64,000 bases of DNA from Pyrocephalus nanus (taxonomy: Eukaryota; Chordata; Aves; Passeriformes; Tyrannidae): positions 22,818,501 to 22,882,500 of the forward strand of contig CM076268.1 in the NCBI GenBank assembly GCA_038380795.1, read 5' to 3'. Position numbers and translations under genes: made by a program. A model generated the notes under the pieces. It saw only the letters and a list, made by a program, of their open reading frames with translations, had not been told where the DNA came from and ran no database searches. Positions within the stretch are counted from its first letter, which is position 1. Each line of letters begins with the position of its first letter. Shown here piece after piece: positions 1 through 12,624 of the stretch.

Positions 1-285
1 TTTTGCAATTCTTTCCTTCTAGAGTCTTGTCTCAGTGTCATGTGTTGGTATGATTATTCAGCTTTTGCTTTTCTGATTGTAATGTTCCAGTGGCTTCGCC
101 TCAGACTATGGGCAAGTGTATATGGGAATCACCCTTTGCAGGTAGCAGGAATATGTATATGCTTGAGGTGAAAACCCCAATTTAGATGGCATTGAATGAA
201 GAGTTTATTAAAAATAATTAAAAATGGTAATTAAGGAATTTAGAAAAATTACTGAATCTTACTTCTGTAAATGGCAATCTTCAAG

Positions 286-360
286 GAGGAGAGAGGCTTT
301 AAGTGGATTCTGATGATCCTCATGGGTCCCTTCCACCTTAGGATATTCTATTTTTCTATG
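286..360 (+). mobile_element. CR1 LINE, degraded 3' tail
   Basis: The stretch carries the usual end of a CR1 element: a 'gatcctcatgggtccc' block, then 'ttccacctta', then a run resembling the terminal 8-mer repeat (attctatg-like), ending in 'ttctatg' at 354-360. CR1 is a non-LTR retrotransposon whose copies are nearly all truncated at the 5' end, so a 75-base tail is a normal remnant. It has no coding capacity. The upstream boundary is a guess because the sequence decays gradually. Confidence 0.75.
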
Positions 361-1959
361 AAGCATCTGAAAAATATGTATGTTGAAATATCACATTGAT
401 ACCACATTTGTGGAGAGTTTTTTGTTTGTTAGTTGTTTTTTTGGGAGGTAGCCATGGCAGTGTTCTGTTTTTCAACCTAAGTGCCAGTTTCTTTTGAAAA
501 ATCTGGCAGACCACCTCCACAGCCCTAGGTAAACCCATAGGTACCTTGGGAAGGGACACCAGCAGCATGAGGGTCTGTGCCTGCACAGGGGAACTTGGGT
601 GGTGAATTTATTTCTGCTGCCACCACTGACCCCACGTGGTTTTCTCTGGGGGCAGCTGGGGGCAGGCAAGGCCAGGGGTTTGGTTCTCAGTGCCAGCGAG
701 CACATGGGGGGCGGAGCTGCTTGAGGCTGTTTCGTGTCCCTTAATACATGGAGGAGAAAAAGAACTAATTTCTCATGGAGGCTCATTGCATCCCATCTTT
801 TGACACCCCCCCTGCTTGCAGGGAGAGAGTAGGAGCAGTAAAATACACTGACATTGGTCCACTCCTCCTCTGGCTTAAAAGGTGACAGTTTTTCTTTTTG
901 CCCTGGGGATATTGGGCTTATGGAGAAGCCTTAGAAATCTTTGATTTTGCACATTTAAACATCAGGTTTTCTTAAAGAGGAGTGGATATTTTCAGGAAGC
1001 CTGCCACAAATGTGTGTGGATGCACCAAGGAATTGTTTTCTACACCTCTCTAGACTCAACATTTTATTTATTTTCCCCCACCTATGCTTAGCATTTGAAA
1101 CTTAGATAAAACAAAATAGAGGCTATTGCTCTGTTAGGAGAAAGTCCAAAACACCTGGCACATGGTGCTGCCCTTCTGGCAACTTACTGGCTGCATACTG
1201 CACCTGCATTTTAGAAAGGTTGTGCACCTCCTCCCTAAGATGGAACTGTTTCAGAGTGGTGAACAGTATAAAACTCCCTGGTCATCAAAGGATAAAATTG
1301 TGGCAAAGTGCAAAGGTAAAAAGTAAAAAGTGCAAAAGTAAAAATACTGAAATTAAGATTTTGTGCTCTGCTCACCAAGAGCAAAACAGGCAACTATTTT
1401 TTCCTCTTATGGAAGAATTTTCCCCCTAAATGACTGAATATGATTTGGCATTATTTCTTGTTGATAAAACTTAATTTCTGTGTGCTTAAGCTTCAGTCTA
1501 ATCTATTTCCTTGGGTCTAGAAATACATTCAAATTGTTTTAAAATGAGAAATGTGCCAACTAGGATTGTTTTGGTGCACATATTTCTATTTAGTTAGCAG
1601 AGAGAAGGACAGAGAATTATTTAAATAGTGTCTTTGAATTGCTTGCAAAGAGAACAGAAAACACATAGTTTAAATATTTCGACCTAGGAGGTCAGAAGGG
1701 AAGTGTTTAATTTCATTGTTTCAGTGTTTCATATTTGTCTTTTATCTGTAGAGCCTGCCTTGTTTTAAAACTTTTGTGAAAAGTAGTAGTTCTTAGAAGT
1801 AGCCCCTATGACATTCATTTGTAATACTACACAAATGCTGTGACTTTGCCAGCTGTGCTGCTTTTTAGTGTAGAAGGCCCCAAACTATTCTTGATACTTG
1901 TTCTGAAGATAAATTAGTGGCTTCTAAATAATGCAGTGAACCCTAATTCTCTTTGATTA
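361..1959. other. Non-coding sequence with a G+C-rich patch
   Basis: No gene is visible. A local G+C-rich patch at about 560-750 stands out from the A+T-rich surroundings. It carries G runs on the + strand (G5 at 648-652, G5 at 658-662, G4 at 675-678, G6 at 706-711). A 104-codon frame on the - strand (472-786) crosses it; the product is rich in Pro, Cys and Arg with no domain I recognise, so it is probably chance openness caused by the G+C content. A degenerate (GTAAAAA)-type repeat lies at about 1308-1346. Confidence 0.6.
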
Positions 1960-2245
1960 GTAGCGAGTTAGATGATAGCGACCCATTGAAATTGGTCATC
2001 AGCATAAATAATGAGTGAATGAACTGATAAAATGCAAAGTCACCGGCCATCATAAATCAAATGAAATCCACTTTCTCTGGAAGTCACTGAAATTAGAAGT
2101 CCGTGCTCCTATTAATTATTTTGCCTTCTGAAGACGACAGTGTTATAAATCAGCCTTGAAAGGCACTTCACTTAGGAAGCTGAAAGAGTAAGACTGCCTG
2201 CAAATTGTTTTGTATACGCACCTAATTGTTTCTTAAGTAACCCAC
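1960..2245. promoter_or_regulatory. Candidate conserved non-coding element
   Basis: This block has no repeat signature and a balanced, complex composition, with several AT-rich homeodomain-type cores (ataaat, attaattatt near 2112) beside CpG-containing words (caccggcc near 2041, gaagacgac near 2133). Such texture is common in vertebrate developmental enhancers. No alignment was available, so conservation is only inferred. It could equally be ordinary unique intergenic sequence. Confidence 0.3.
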
Positions 2246-5200
2246 CTTTTGTAGTATGACTGCTGAAAAGCAGAAAGTGCACCAAAAAGTGTAGATTAAT
2301 GAAAACAGCAGATACTTCTGTAAGAAAATTATTTGATCAGAATAACAGCTGTGCCTTATGCATTGGTCAGTCTGAAGCTGAACCTACTGTTCTTGTTAGG
2401 CAGGGTTCCTCCAGTCAATTCGAACTTTAGGGGATTCTCATTTATTAGCTAGATATAATTAAGATGGCAATAAGAAAATTGTCAATAAAAAAGTCTAGAG
2501 CGAGAAAAAAATGGGCATGCAGACTAGTTTAGTTTAAAATTGCACTGTGCATTTGTCTAAACAACATATTGCAAAAATTTGGAATGACAGAATTTTCTTG
2601 CCAAAAATGTATACATATTTCTGTTGTAGTTTATCTATGCTTTTATGTGTATTTAGATATGAAGACAAATTTGTAGGGCTTTTTAAAAAAATGCTTTACT
2701 ATCTCTGAAGTTATTGAACACTCCTTGCACAATATATTAATTTTTCTTTATTCTGCTGGAACCTCCTTGTGTGCATCATCTGATTATGCCAAAATGTGTC
2801 TTCATTCATACCACAAGTAATTTAATGAAATACAAGTTGATTTGCTTTGAATAAGGGAAGGTGAATGGTCACAGAACTTTCCTTGGAAAATACAGTACAA
2901 TGGCGTTACTGTCTTGGACGTTAGATTATAATTTCAGCTTTTCATGTCTTCTCTTATCTAAACTGATTATAGATGTTGACATTGTATGGAAAACACATTA
3001 TGAAAGGTAGGTGAGAAAGACTCAAAGGAAAAGGTTAAAAAAAGGGATAAAACTGTATACCTCAGAGAAAAACAGGGAGAAGAGTGTGTATGTGTTAAAG
3101 AAAATATATATAAATAATATATATAAAAGTGTAATGTATAAAAGGTTAGACTCAGTACCAGGCTCTTACTTCATATATGCTTATCTGATTTTATGTCAAT
3201 AGTTGACCTGTGCACTAGACAACCAATTATGGAGACAGCAAGAAATATAAATATGTATTCTTTGGGACCTCTACCTTTCTGCACAAAAAATGTGACTTCA
3301 CATTATTCTCTACTAAGGCATCATAAAACATATACTATAATTACTTAAGCCTTATAACTCTTTTCTTAAATTTATGGATTTTCTGAAGAAAAACTGGACA
3401 GAAAACAAGCATTTTCCCAGTTTGCCACAAAAGCTTTGGAACTTGTGGAACGTGAAAATAATTTTAATTGCAGTGTTCTCTCCTACATTCCTCTCTTCTG
3501 ACATCATTTATTTATACAAACCTGTACTATGTATGATGTACTATGGGATTTTTTTTTAAAAAACAATGACACTTTCAATGGCAATTTTCCTTTGCAGGTC
3601 AGAGTGGTGCATCTTCTATTTATAAATAGATCTGGGAACTACTAGGGTTCTTGTATGTTTTTTAGCTGTTTGTGCACATTGAAAGAGCACTGAAATGTAG
3701 GACAATGCACTATTGAACATGCCCATCTCTTTACTCCTGAAAATTAAACTTTGTCATATTATATTTGCACATTATTTCTCTTTTCATAGGCATTATTATG
3801 CACTTTTGGTTAATCAACGCTACAAATTATGCTAAAATACTTCTCTTTCCAGGAATTTCTTGAATTCTGAAACTTTGTCCAAATGAGACTAGAGTTCCTG
3901 TTCCGTTGTCCAATAGATGTGAATGTATTAGGAATTAGCAAATTTTTATTCAGTTTAAGATCTAAATACATGTAAAGGTTTATTTGTGATATGCTGGTGC
4001 TTTAATCTCTGATGCCTTGTATCTTAAATGCTTGTTATGGTTCACTGTCATGAATCAACTGAAAACCTCTGCATGTCCACTCTGTCCATAAGTACACTGT
4101 TTGCAGCATCTCCAGCCCCCGAAACTGCAAGAGGTTAAAGTATAGATACAGTTGTTGGAAACAGCAGTACCATTAAACTAGTGGTACAAAGACAGTAATA
4201 TTCTATGTTTTGAGCTATGTGAGTTGTGGAGGCTCTAAGGGGAATAAATCCCTATCTTTGAGTTAATAATGTGAATGAGAACAATCTGCATGAAGTCACC
4301 AAATTTTTTTCAGAGGACTTCAGTGTCCTCTCCTGGAAACTAGAAAATTTTCACTGTTCATAGCAAATACAAAGTAAATTGGGTGAAGTATAGAGAAATG
4401 AAGTCATTAATATAGTAAAAACGTCTTTATTTACCTACACTGGTTTTGAGTGGTTATTATATGCAGGGTTTGCTTAAGTGTATTATATATTGCTAAGTGA
4501 AAGAGAATGTTTTTAGAATCTGAATCAGTCAAAATTCAGTTAACTTATGTATTAGTCTGTGAACTATGCTAGTGGGGAAGGCTATTTTTGAGGTCTGAGC
4601 TTTCAGTTTTATTCTTCAATATGTTTCTGTTATGATTATTTATAATCCAGTGATTACGAAAGGCTGTCAAAGAAGGTTCTTTGACAAAATGCAAGGAACT
4701 GTTCATGAGCAATCACTGTGGTAATTGAGTTACTGATTTTAAAAATAAACTTAAGTTGCATTAGATTTGCTTGGACAAAGGTGTTTGATTTGTATGTCAG
4801 TATTAATTAGTGAAGGGGAAGTGTAGGATGCAGTCCAGTAATGGTTGAAAATGTCAGTCTGAAGACTGTAGATACCTCTTTCACATCTTCCTTGAAGTGG
4901 TCTGATGTCAGGACCTCTTATTTTTGATTGTCATTATTTTCAAGTGTAGTGGCCTGCTATGAAGGGGATTTCCCCTAAGTTAGATGCACTTTAGATGAAC
5001 TTGTGTTCATATTTTATAGACTCGTATACAAGTTAACAATCAAAAAAAGCAATGTTGTTTTTTTACTGGAAAAAAAAAAAAATTAGTCCCCATGCTTCTT
5101 TAGAAAGTACCTCATTTTAGTTATGTTATTGCACTTAACAAGTCCTTTATGTCCTATATGTTATTTGATATAGGGTGCTACTGAGGAGTCTCCAATTTCT

Positions 5201-8200
5201 GTTGTTTCTCATTAGGAAGGAGATGATCCTCAGAAAATTCCTGTCTCATGCTTTGATACAAGATGATGAATTTGTTTCTCTTAATCACTTCAAGAACAGT
5301 TACTTAATCTATGTAGTGGTTTTTGTTTTTTGGTTTTTGGGGTTTTTTCCAAGGCAGATTTGATAAATGATTAAGTAGTTCCATTTCTGTAAGAGAAAGG
5401 CAATATATAGATAAATCTAGAAGATGGCAAGACCTACACAAATCTTCGGGCCAACAACAGTAAGTGGTGGCTGAGAGGGCAAAATACTTCCCCCCCCTAC
5501 CCCCCCCCCCCCCACTACAGGAGTAAGTTTAAGAAATTAAGTAATTTTCTGACTATAGGAGTAAAGTTTCACTTTGCTTTTTCATAAGGCACAGATAAAT
5601 AAATAAAGCAGAATCTACTGTTAAACATTTTGTAGATGTTTGGAAAAGATATTATCCACCTTTGGATATTGTGAAAGTATCTGATAATGATTTTACTAAC
5701 TATCCTGAGACACAAATGACTGAAAATACTAATCCTCTTTACATTGCAATAGTAAAGTGACACTGAACCACAGATTACTTGAAAAAGAACTCAAGCTATA
5801 GCAAAGGAGCCATCAGAGTGTAATGCAAAGGGCACTCAGTTTAACTTTGTGTTAAATCCTGGCCATAATAATTAATGTCTAGTTTAGATTAAATGTCTAT
5901 TTAGACACTTTTAAAAGTCACTATAATATGGAAGCATGGTCTGCTCTATTTAGCTTTTTTGAGATACCTGCTTGTAAGAACCACATAGAAGCTTTTGTTT
6001 ATTGCTTAGAATGCTTGAAAATCAACAGCCATCGGCTGCAGTATCGTGGTATGGGTTTGATTGCAGAGCCATTTTAGTAAAACCAGTATTGCAGCTATAT
6101 AAGTAGTACATAATATTTATGATCAACAGAATTAACCATTTTGACTGGTACTCAAGCCAAGTGAAAGGCTTTTCATCCCATGCTGATTACCCTAAGAGGT
6201 GTAGGCAAACTAGGGGAAATGTTGGCCAGTGGTCTCCTCATATCAGCTGTTCCAATGCCACCTCATGCCTGTTAGTGACACTACTTAGATGTGTTTCCAC
6301 CATGATGCCATGGATGCCAAGTGGTGGAACAACATGGCGAGAAAATGCAAAAGATTGAGCAAAAATCCAGTTCCGAGAAACAGAAGGGGTTTTGATTAGC
6401 ATGAGTTGTAATATCTTGTACTACTGTGGGGTCTTGATGGTTTATGTCCTTAAAGTGCTATCAAGCCTTAAGGATCTCAGAAATTGTAGAATTAGAAATT
6501 GAATCGGGGCAGAGCTGGAAATAAAGCTGGGTTTTGTTGAGTCTGCACTATGCTTTGTTTTTTCTTACAGCTTTTGTGCATACATACTACTGAATGTTTC
6601 TGAAGTAGCAGATAAAATAGATTTAGTATTGCAACAGCTATGTAACCTGTAGTTAAATACTTGCTATAAATTCTCATATGATATTAAGTTAATATGCGCT
6701 GTCATAAACTGATTTTCAAAACATCTGCCTTTTTAATTTTTTTTTAATTTATACAAAATTCCCCACCTGGTCTTGAAGATAGTCTTTCAAGCAGCATCTC
6801 TGAATTGTCCATTTGAGGGACTGAACACATATTTTAATATATGATAATTAATAATGTAATTTGAATTGTTACTTTATGGGGAAAAAGTGTTGTATGCTCT
6901 CTACAGTTGGATAGAAAACCAAAATTAAAATACCATCAAATTTTGAATAATGAAGCGAATAAGGAGTTAAGTTTCTTGTAATGTTTTTTGTTTGATCCTT
7001 CATTTAAAAAAAAAAAATAAAAAAAGGCTGCATATAAATATATTTTTATGTATGCTAAGCGTAAAGATAGCTCTGTCCTACCATATTGATTTATTAGATT
7101 CTCTGACATTTTAGTTGTGGTCGTTATGTTATATTTATGAGATGAATGTTGGATTCCCTCATTATGTTATCCTCATTTATTTTACATACTTTTATGGCTG
7201 GTTGTGCTCAGCTTTACATTTAAAGCTTTATTGCAGCTGTTAGTGTTGGGGGGAGGGGGAGACAAGTGCTTATTGATCAGAATTTACATGTTTACTGTTG
7301 TAATAATGATTTATGTAATCTTTTTCTACATACAAGGGCTTTCTCTGAAATAAAATAGTATAGTTCAGGAGGTCTCTTATCTGAAAGAGGGTTTTGTTTA
7401 GGAAGTTAGTGACTGGACTTGTCTAGGGGAAAATGGCAAACGCTTCACCATGATGATGTTGATTTTTTTCTTTTATATAAAAAACCGCAGGTGATCTTTA
7501 TAATTTGACATTTTATTTACAACTGCATTACACTTGAGGTGAAGCAATACTAATGTTAGAAATTATTATTTCTCACAGATCCTCTTTCACTTAATGATCA
7601 TCTGATCACTTCAAACCTTCATTGATTTGGCTTTATGACTCAATGTAGTAGTCCTGAGTGTCTTTTTTTGCAGCAAGGGAGACAGAAACCCTGAGATTTG
7701 ACAAATATGGCTGCAACTGGGGTACCCTTTGTGAGAAGCTTTAAACGTACCCAGGCTAGAAGGTACTGAACATTTACCTGTCCTTCTGAGAGTTTCTGAA
7801 GTGTGCTGGGAAAGCCCCCTTCACTCCTGCAGTGGTAACATCCCTCTGAAAACCTGCATTCAAGTGGCTTGAGTAGTGTGAAATCATATAGTGGTAGAAG
7901 TTACAGTGGTAACATATGTGAGAACTTCTACTATATGTTCGCTCATGAAATACTTGCAATTCTGTACAGGATCTGGCCCATAGTTTGTAAATGCCTGGTT
8001 TTGAAGATAGAAAGAACTGATATGTAGGATGTTAGGAAGCTATTTTTATGTAAAGCACAGTTGCAACTCAAGTACTTTGACTCTGGAGTTGATAGTGTAG
8101 TTAAAATTTGGCAGTGATCCTTAGAAATAATTTCTTATATAATCTATACCTTCCTTTTGATTTTCTAGGAATAATTTATTTGGAATTGCTGTGTGCTATA

Positions 8201-11200
8201 TATATTCATCATTTTCTTTACAGACTCTGGGTGTTGTGAGAACATGATTTCTAATCAAGATTTCTAGGTTACTGTTCATAATTAAGCTTAGTATTGTGTA
8301 TAATTCACTATACCACATTTTCCAGTGACAGCCACGTAAATTAGATTTCATCACAAGGGTTCTGGAGATTTATATTGTTATAAGGATGCACTGTAGCCTT
8401 TTCCCATAAACTAAAGTGTGTTTTTCTAGCATGTAGAAATTCTGTAAAAAAAAAAAATCTGTGTTTTGTCATCCAACTTTTGAGCTGATGTGTATCTGAT
8501 GTATAGTCTGCAGATATGTTTTACAGCTCTTCTGTGCTCAGCGGTGCTTCTCCCACCAAATATACTTTGGATAACACTGAGTAGATAGCACAATTTGTAG
8601 GGATTTATATCTTGTAAAACAAAGCATAAATTACTTTGATTAATACATCTTAATATAATTTTTCTGTAAAACTGTATGCACAAGTACAGGATGTACTCTG
8701 ATGGTAAGTCTTTTATTCTGGAATGTTATTCATCCCCAAACAGTTCTCTGCATCTTCTGGCATTGGATTTTCATTGGTATGATTTCTGACTCTTTTTTTA
8801 ATAAGCATACTTCTGAAATACAAATTAGTTTTTTTCTAACAAATCATTATCATGTGCTATCATATTCACTGAAAACTTGAGAAAAAGGCAATGAAAAATA
8901 ATTTTGATTGTTAATGGAAATGTATTTTTCGTCTTAAACAGCTTCCCTCAGCAATAATTATAGTTATGCCTCTTGGGTGTTTTTGGACTAATAAATTTAT
9001 ATCCAGTACTTCTTTTTCATTTAGTAGTTAATCTTTTACAGAGCAATGCAAATTTATACTTCTAACTAATATTAGGAGAGTCAGGAGAGTATAGTCATCT
9101 ATCCGTCCTTTTAAAATATAGATGTGGTTTTTTTCTGTATTTCTAAGAGATGTCTGTGTCTATACAGTACATGAGCTGTAGTGTTTTATCATTGTGGAGT
9201 TGAGTTCTGAGTGTCACTTCTAAATTTGAAAAACATGGATTCAATCAGTCCATGTGATTTATTAGGATTAACACCAAGAGAATTAGGTATCCTTGTAGAA
9301 AGGAATTTCTATTATTCAGCCCCTATGATACAATTTTTGTAGAAAAGCAGATACATAGAGAGTGTATTAATTTGGGGGTTTAGAAGTTAATATAAGGCAC
9401 AGGTCATAGTAATAAATAAAGACTGAATTAGTCGAGCAATATTTCACTACTGAAGTAGTTATTAAAAGATGAGGCTTTTTTCCTCCTGCAGTATTTTCAT
9501 GTACCGTTATTAATCACATGTTTCTGTAAACCACGAAGGTATAAATTCTCCCCTTCTACTGGAAAAGAGTTAGTTTTGTAAAGGGGTTGGTGTATGACTT
9601 TTTCATCGAAATTCCTCCAAAACCTTCCCCTCATGTTAAAGGTTTTAGGATTAAAGTGTTCTAGTCCTCTAATTAAACATAGAAATATACAAAGTAGCAG
9701 AAATTTGGCTGGCTGAATTTTTTTTTTACCTCAAGTATGCAGTTTTTCAGAGTTTAAGAAATGGTTAAAATTAATCCTGTGTGCAGTTACTGAGAGAAGA
9801 CGCAGGCAACAACTGTCAATAAATCTAGATCTGTTTGAAGCAAACGTCACTAAATCTTAGTCTTGACTGCTCTCTGGTAGTGTCAAGAGCTGCTCTATAA
9901 GATGAATTTGAGGGGAGGATGAAAAAGGTACCATATTAAACCACAGCACTGATAAGTTTAGTTAAGAGGCAGAAGATGTGTCCTTGCAGTGACATTCAGT
10001 GGCCGATATTTGTTTCCCTTTAAATAATATGCTGTACATCTATGAGAATGATGGCTTGGTGTTTGTGACATTGCATCTTCACCAAGGTTACTGGCTCCAG
10101 GACAGGCAGTCTCTCCTCTCTTTCTCTCTCACACCCTGTCAATAAATATCCACTTGTCTGAGGAAGTGAGATACAGATTTTACAGCTGACACCAGAGCAT
10201 CTTCATTTCCAGAAGCAATGAGTTTCAACACATGTGAACGTGAAGTAGGGGGAGAAAAAAAATTAAAGGAATATATCTTTCAAGTCTTTGTCATAAAGCA
10301 GTTACCTCTCCCAGACAACAAAATCCAAGGTTTGGCAATAATATAACATTTTAAATTTTCCAATGAAACGAAGAAGTTTCTATTATAACAATAGCATATT
10401 AAATTCAGCCCAAAGCTTTGTCTTAAAACCAGATAAATATATTCCATTTTCCATATTATATATTAAAACGTATATATTTCCACTTTAAAATAGGAAAGTA
10501 ATTAAAGAACAGTATCATATATACAGTGTGATTTTCTGCTCTATTAATTCAGGGTTTTCATAATCTGGAATTAGAGAAAGCCCTTCAGTCTTCTGTTCTA
10601 CCCAAGCATGCAACTTCCACAGCTCTCAGATGAAAAGAAGGGAGGTAATACTTCATACACACAAATGTATATATGCATAATAAACTAGGGATATCTAAAT
10701 GGGGTTTTTACTACATGTGGACATTTTGAGTGAGAAGTTATATAACAGAATGAACAAATCTCAGTCAATTGGAAAATATCTTAAATTTTCTAATCTGTTG
10801 CCTATTCTTTCCCTGAAGAGAAAAGCAAATAATTCAGTGGAAATAATTTATTAATCTCTGGTTTATTTCACCTCCAATTCTAATTTATGTGAGCTTCACA
10901 TCTATGAGTAAAAAGACTCTCCTACCCATTCTTCTTTTTTATTTTAAAACTAAAATGTGTTAAATGTAACTAGCAAATCTGATTTATCATGAGCTGTTAC
11001 CAAATTGCTAATACGGTCTCTTTTACTCTCCTCCCCTTGTCCCTGCTTCCACTCCCTAGCTTCTCCTCGTCCTCCATCTGAGCTCTGATTGTAGTCCAAG
11101 TCCTGATTTCTTACCACTAACAGTACCACCCCAAAATGGAGCATTGAGTTTTTATAACTTTGTTTGACTGCTTAATAGCCTATTTCCATCAATACAGTAG

Positions 11201-12606
11201 GGAGCACCTATCCATTCTCCCACAGGGTATGGTTTGCCATTGGAAAAGCAGAGATATAACCGTATCTATAACAGTTTCTCAGTGTGGGTGCAGCTGTTTC
11301 TGGAAGACTTTTATAGTACTTGTGTCAGGGCTCTGAAGATTCTTTTGCCTATATTGTACAGATGTGCTGCTGTGAGCAGGACTAAGGCAAGCTGTTCTAT
11401 GTATCATTTTATGTGCTCTTCTTAGGATTTCTTGCTTTGCATCAGTTTCGTGCTATGTGGAAATACATCATGTGTTCATGGCTTGCTAAAGGCTCTTAAG
11501 CTCAATAAAGAAGTCTCTGAAATGTCCAGCCTGAAAACATAGGTTGCTCGATCCTAAAAAGTGTGGATCATTTGAGAGCTGGTATTTCCAGTTGAGAATC
11601 AAGTTCTGGGATCTTTCTACAGAGCTAAAAAATCCTGTTCAGGATAGTGTGCTATGACAGGAATGTCTCTGAGATTTAGGCTTTTGTTTCTCTGTGTAAT
11701 AAGTAAGTGTATCTAAGGTGAAACACAAATATATGATGAAGGTTTCTTTGAGCATTTTGAGTCCCCAGATTTGCAAAAGTGGTGTGTTTAAAAAAAAGGT
11801 GTCTGTGTCCTCAGGAATTTCTTGTTATATTATTGCCTCTGCATGTCTTGCACAAAATTTCATCTAAATGTGAGGAACTGTTTGGATTCTGGACTTTCTA
11901 GGAAAACCTTGCTAATATGCTTTTTAGTGGAAATTGTCTACCAAATTCTCAATTCTAAAGCAAGGTATTTTAAATATTAACAAAATGGCTATTTTGAAAA
12001 AAATTGCTGTTTTGAATCACCGATGTGATAAAGCAGCCTGGGTTATCTGCTTAGTTGGAAGAAGGCCCAGAAAGCATTAGTTTTCTCCTATGTTTCTAGA
12101 GCCTGTAGGAGTTAGTTGTGTCTTTGAGTCCCACCTACCTGATGTCAAAGACAGTGATTTCTGTTTTGCCTCTCTTAAGTGCAAGAGCTGAACACTGGTT
12201 GCAGTCTATTGTATGAGGCTTAAGAGATTTGATGTAGGATTGATAGGTGTCAGTACAATTATGTAAGTTACAACTTCTAACACTATCCTGGAGTATACAA
12301 AATGCTGTTATCTTTCTCTGTGGGCATATGTATGGGTTAGTCTCATTCCTATAGAATATGCTGAATGGGTAAAAAGAGTGAATCTCATCCTCAGCACCCA
12401 ATCCAGGCTTGACCTGTTTTTGAATCAGACTCTAAATGGTGTAACTCTGTCTCTATTTGTATCCATACAAAATGACCGTATGACTAAACAACTTAGAACT
12501 GTGACTTAGGAACTTTCACTCTTGGGTGTTCAAATGTTGCATGAAAGAGATATAAACTGATATAATCAGAAATAAATAAATAGAACTGTGGTAATTGATG
12601 TGGTGG
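2246..12606. other. Unique A+T-rich sequence, no gene seen
   Basis: About 10 kb without any recognisable coding, RNA or repeat feature apart from short low-complexity tracts: A-rich runs near 3551, 5070 and 7006-7024, the poly-C tract at 5490-5513, and a CT-rich run near 10107-10135. The open frames here are at most about 90 codons, of unremarkable composition and without domain similarity. The 10060-10250 stretch has the complex texture of a possible regulatory element, but I see no specific motif to support that. Confidence 0.6.
5490..5513 (+). repeat. Poly-C tract (C8-TA-C14)
   Basis: Eight C, the dinucleotide TA, then fourteen C. This is very unusual in an A+T-rich region. The complementary strand has enough G runs for an intramolecular G-quadruplex, and the C strand for an i-motif. 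Such tracts are also prone to sequencing or assembly length error, so the exact count may not be reliable. Confidence 0.9.
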
Positions 12607-12624
12607 TTTTTTTTTTTTTTTTTT
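12607..12624 (+). repeat. Poly-T tract (T18)
   Basis: An uninterrupted run of 18 T. It could be the reverse complement of an old retroposon poly-A tail, but the flanking sequence shows no recognisable element on the - strand, so it is listed as a simple homopolymer. Confidence 0.9.

Noticed and set aside
472..786. 104-codon - strand frame over the G+C-rich patch
   Set aside because: The product is rich in Pro, Cys and Arg without domain, signal or repeat, and the openness is explained by local G+C content. No splice or promoter context.
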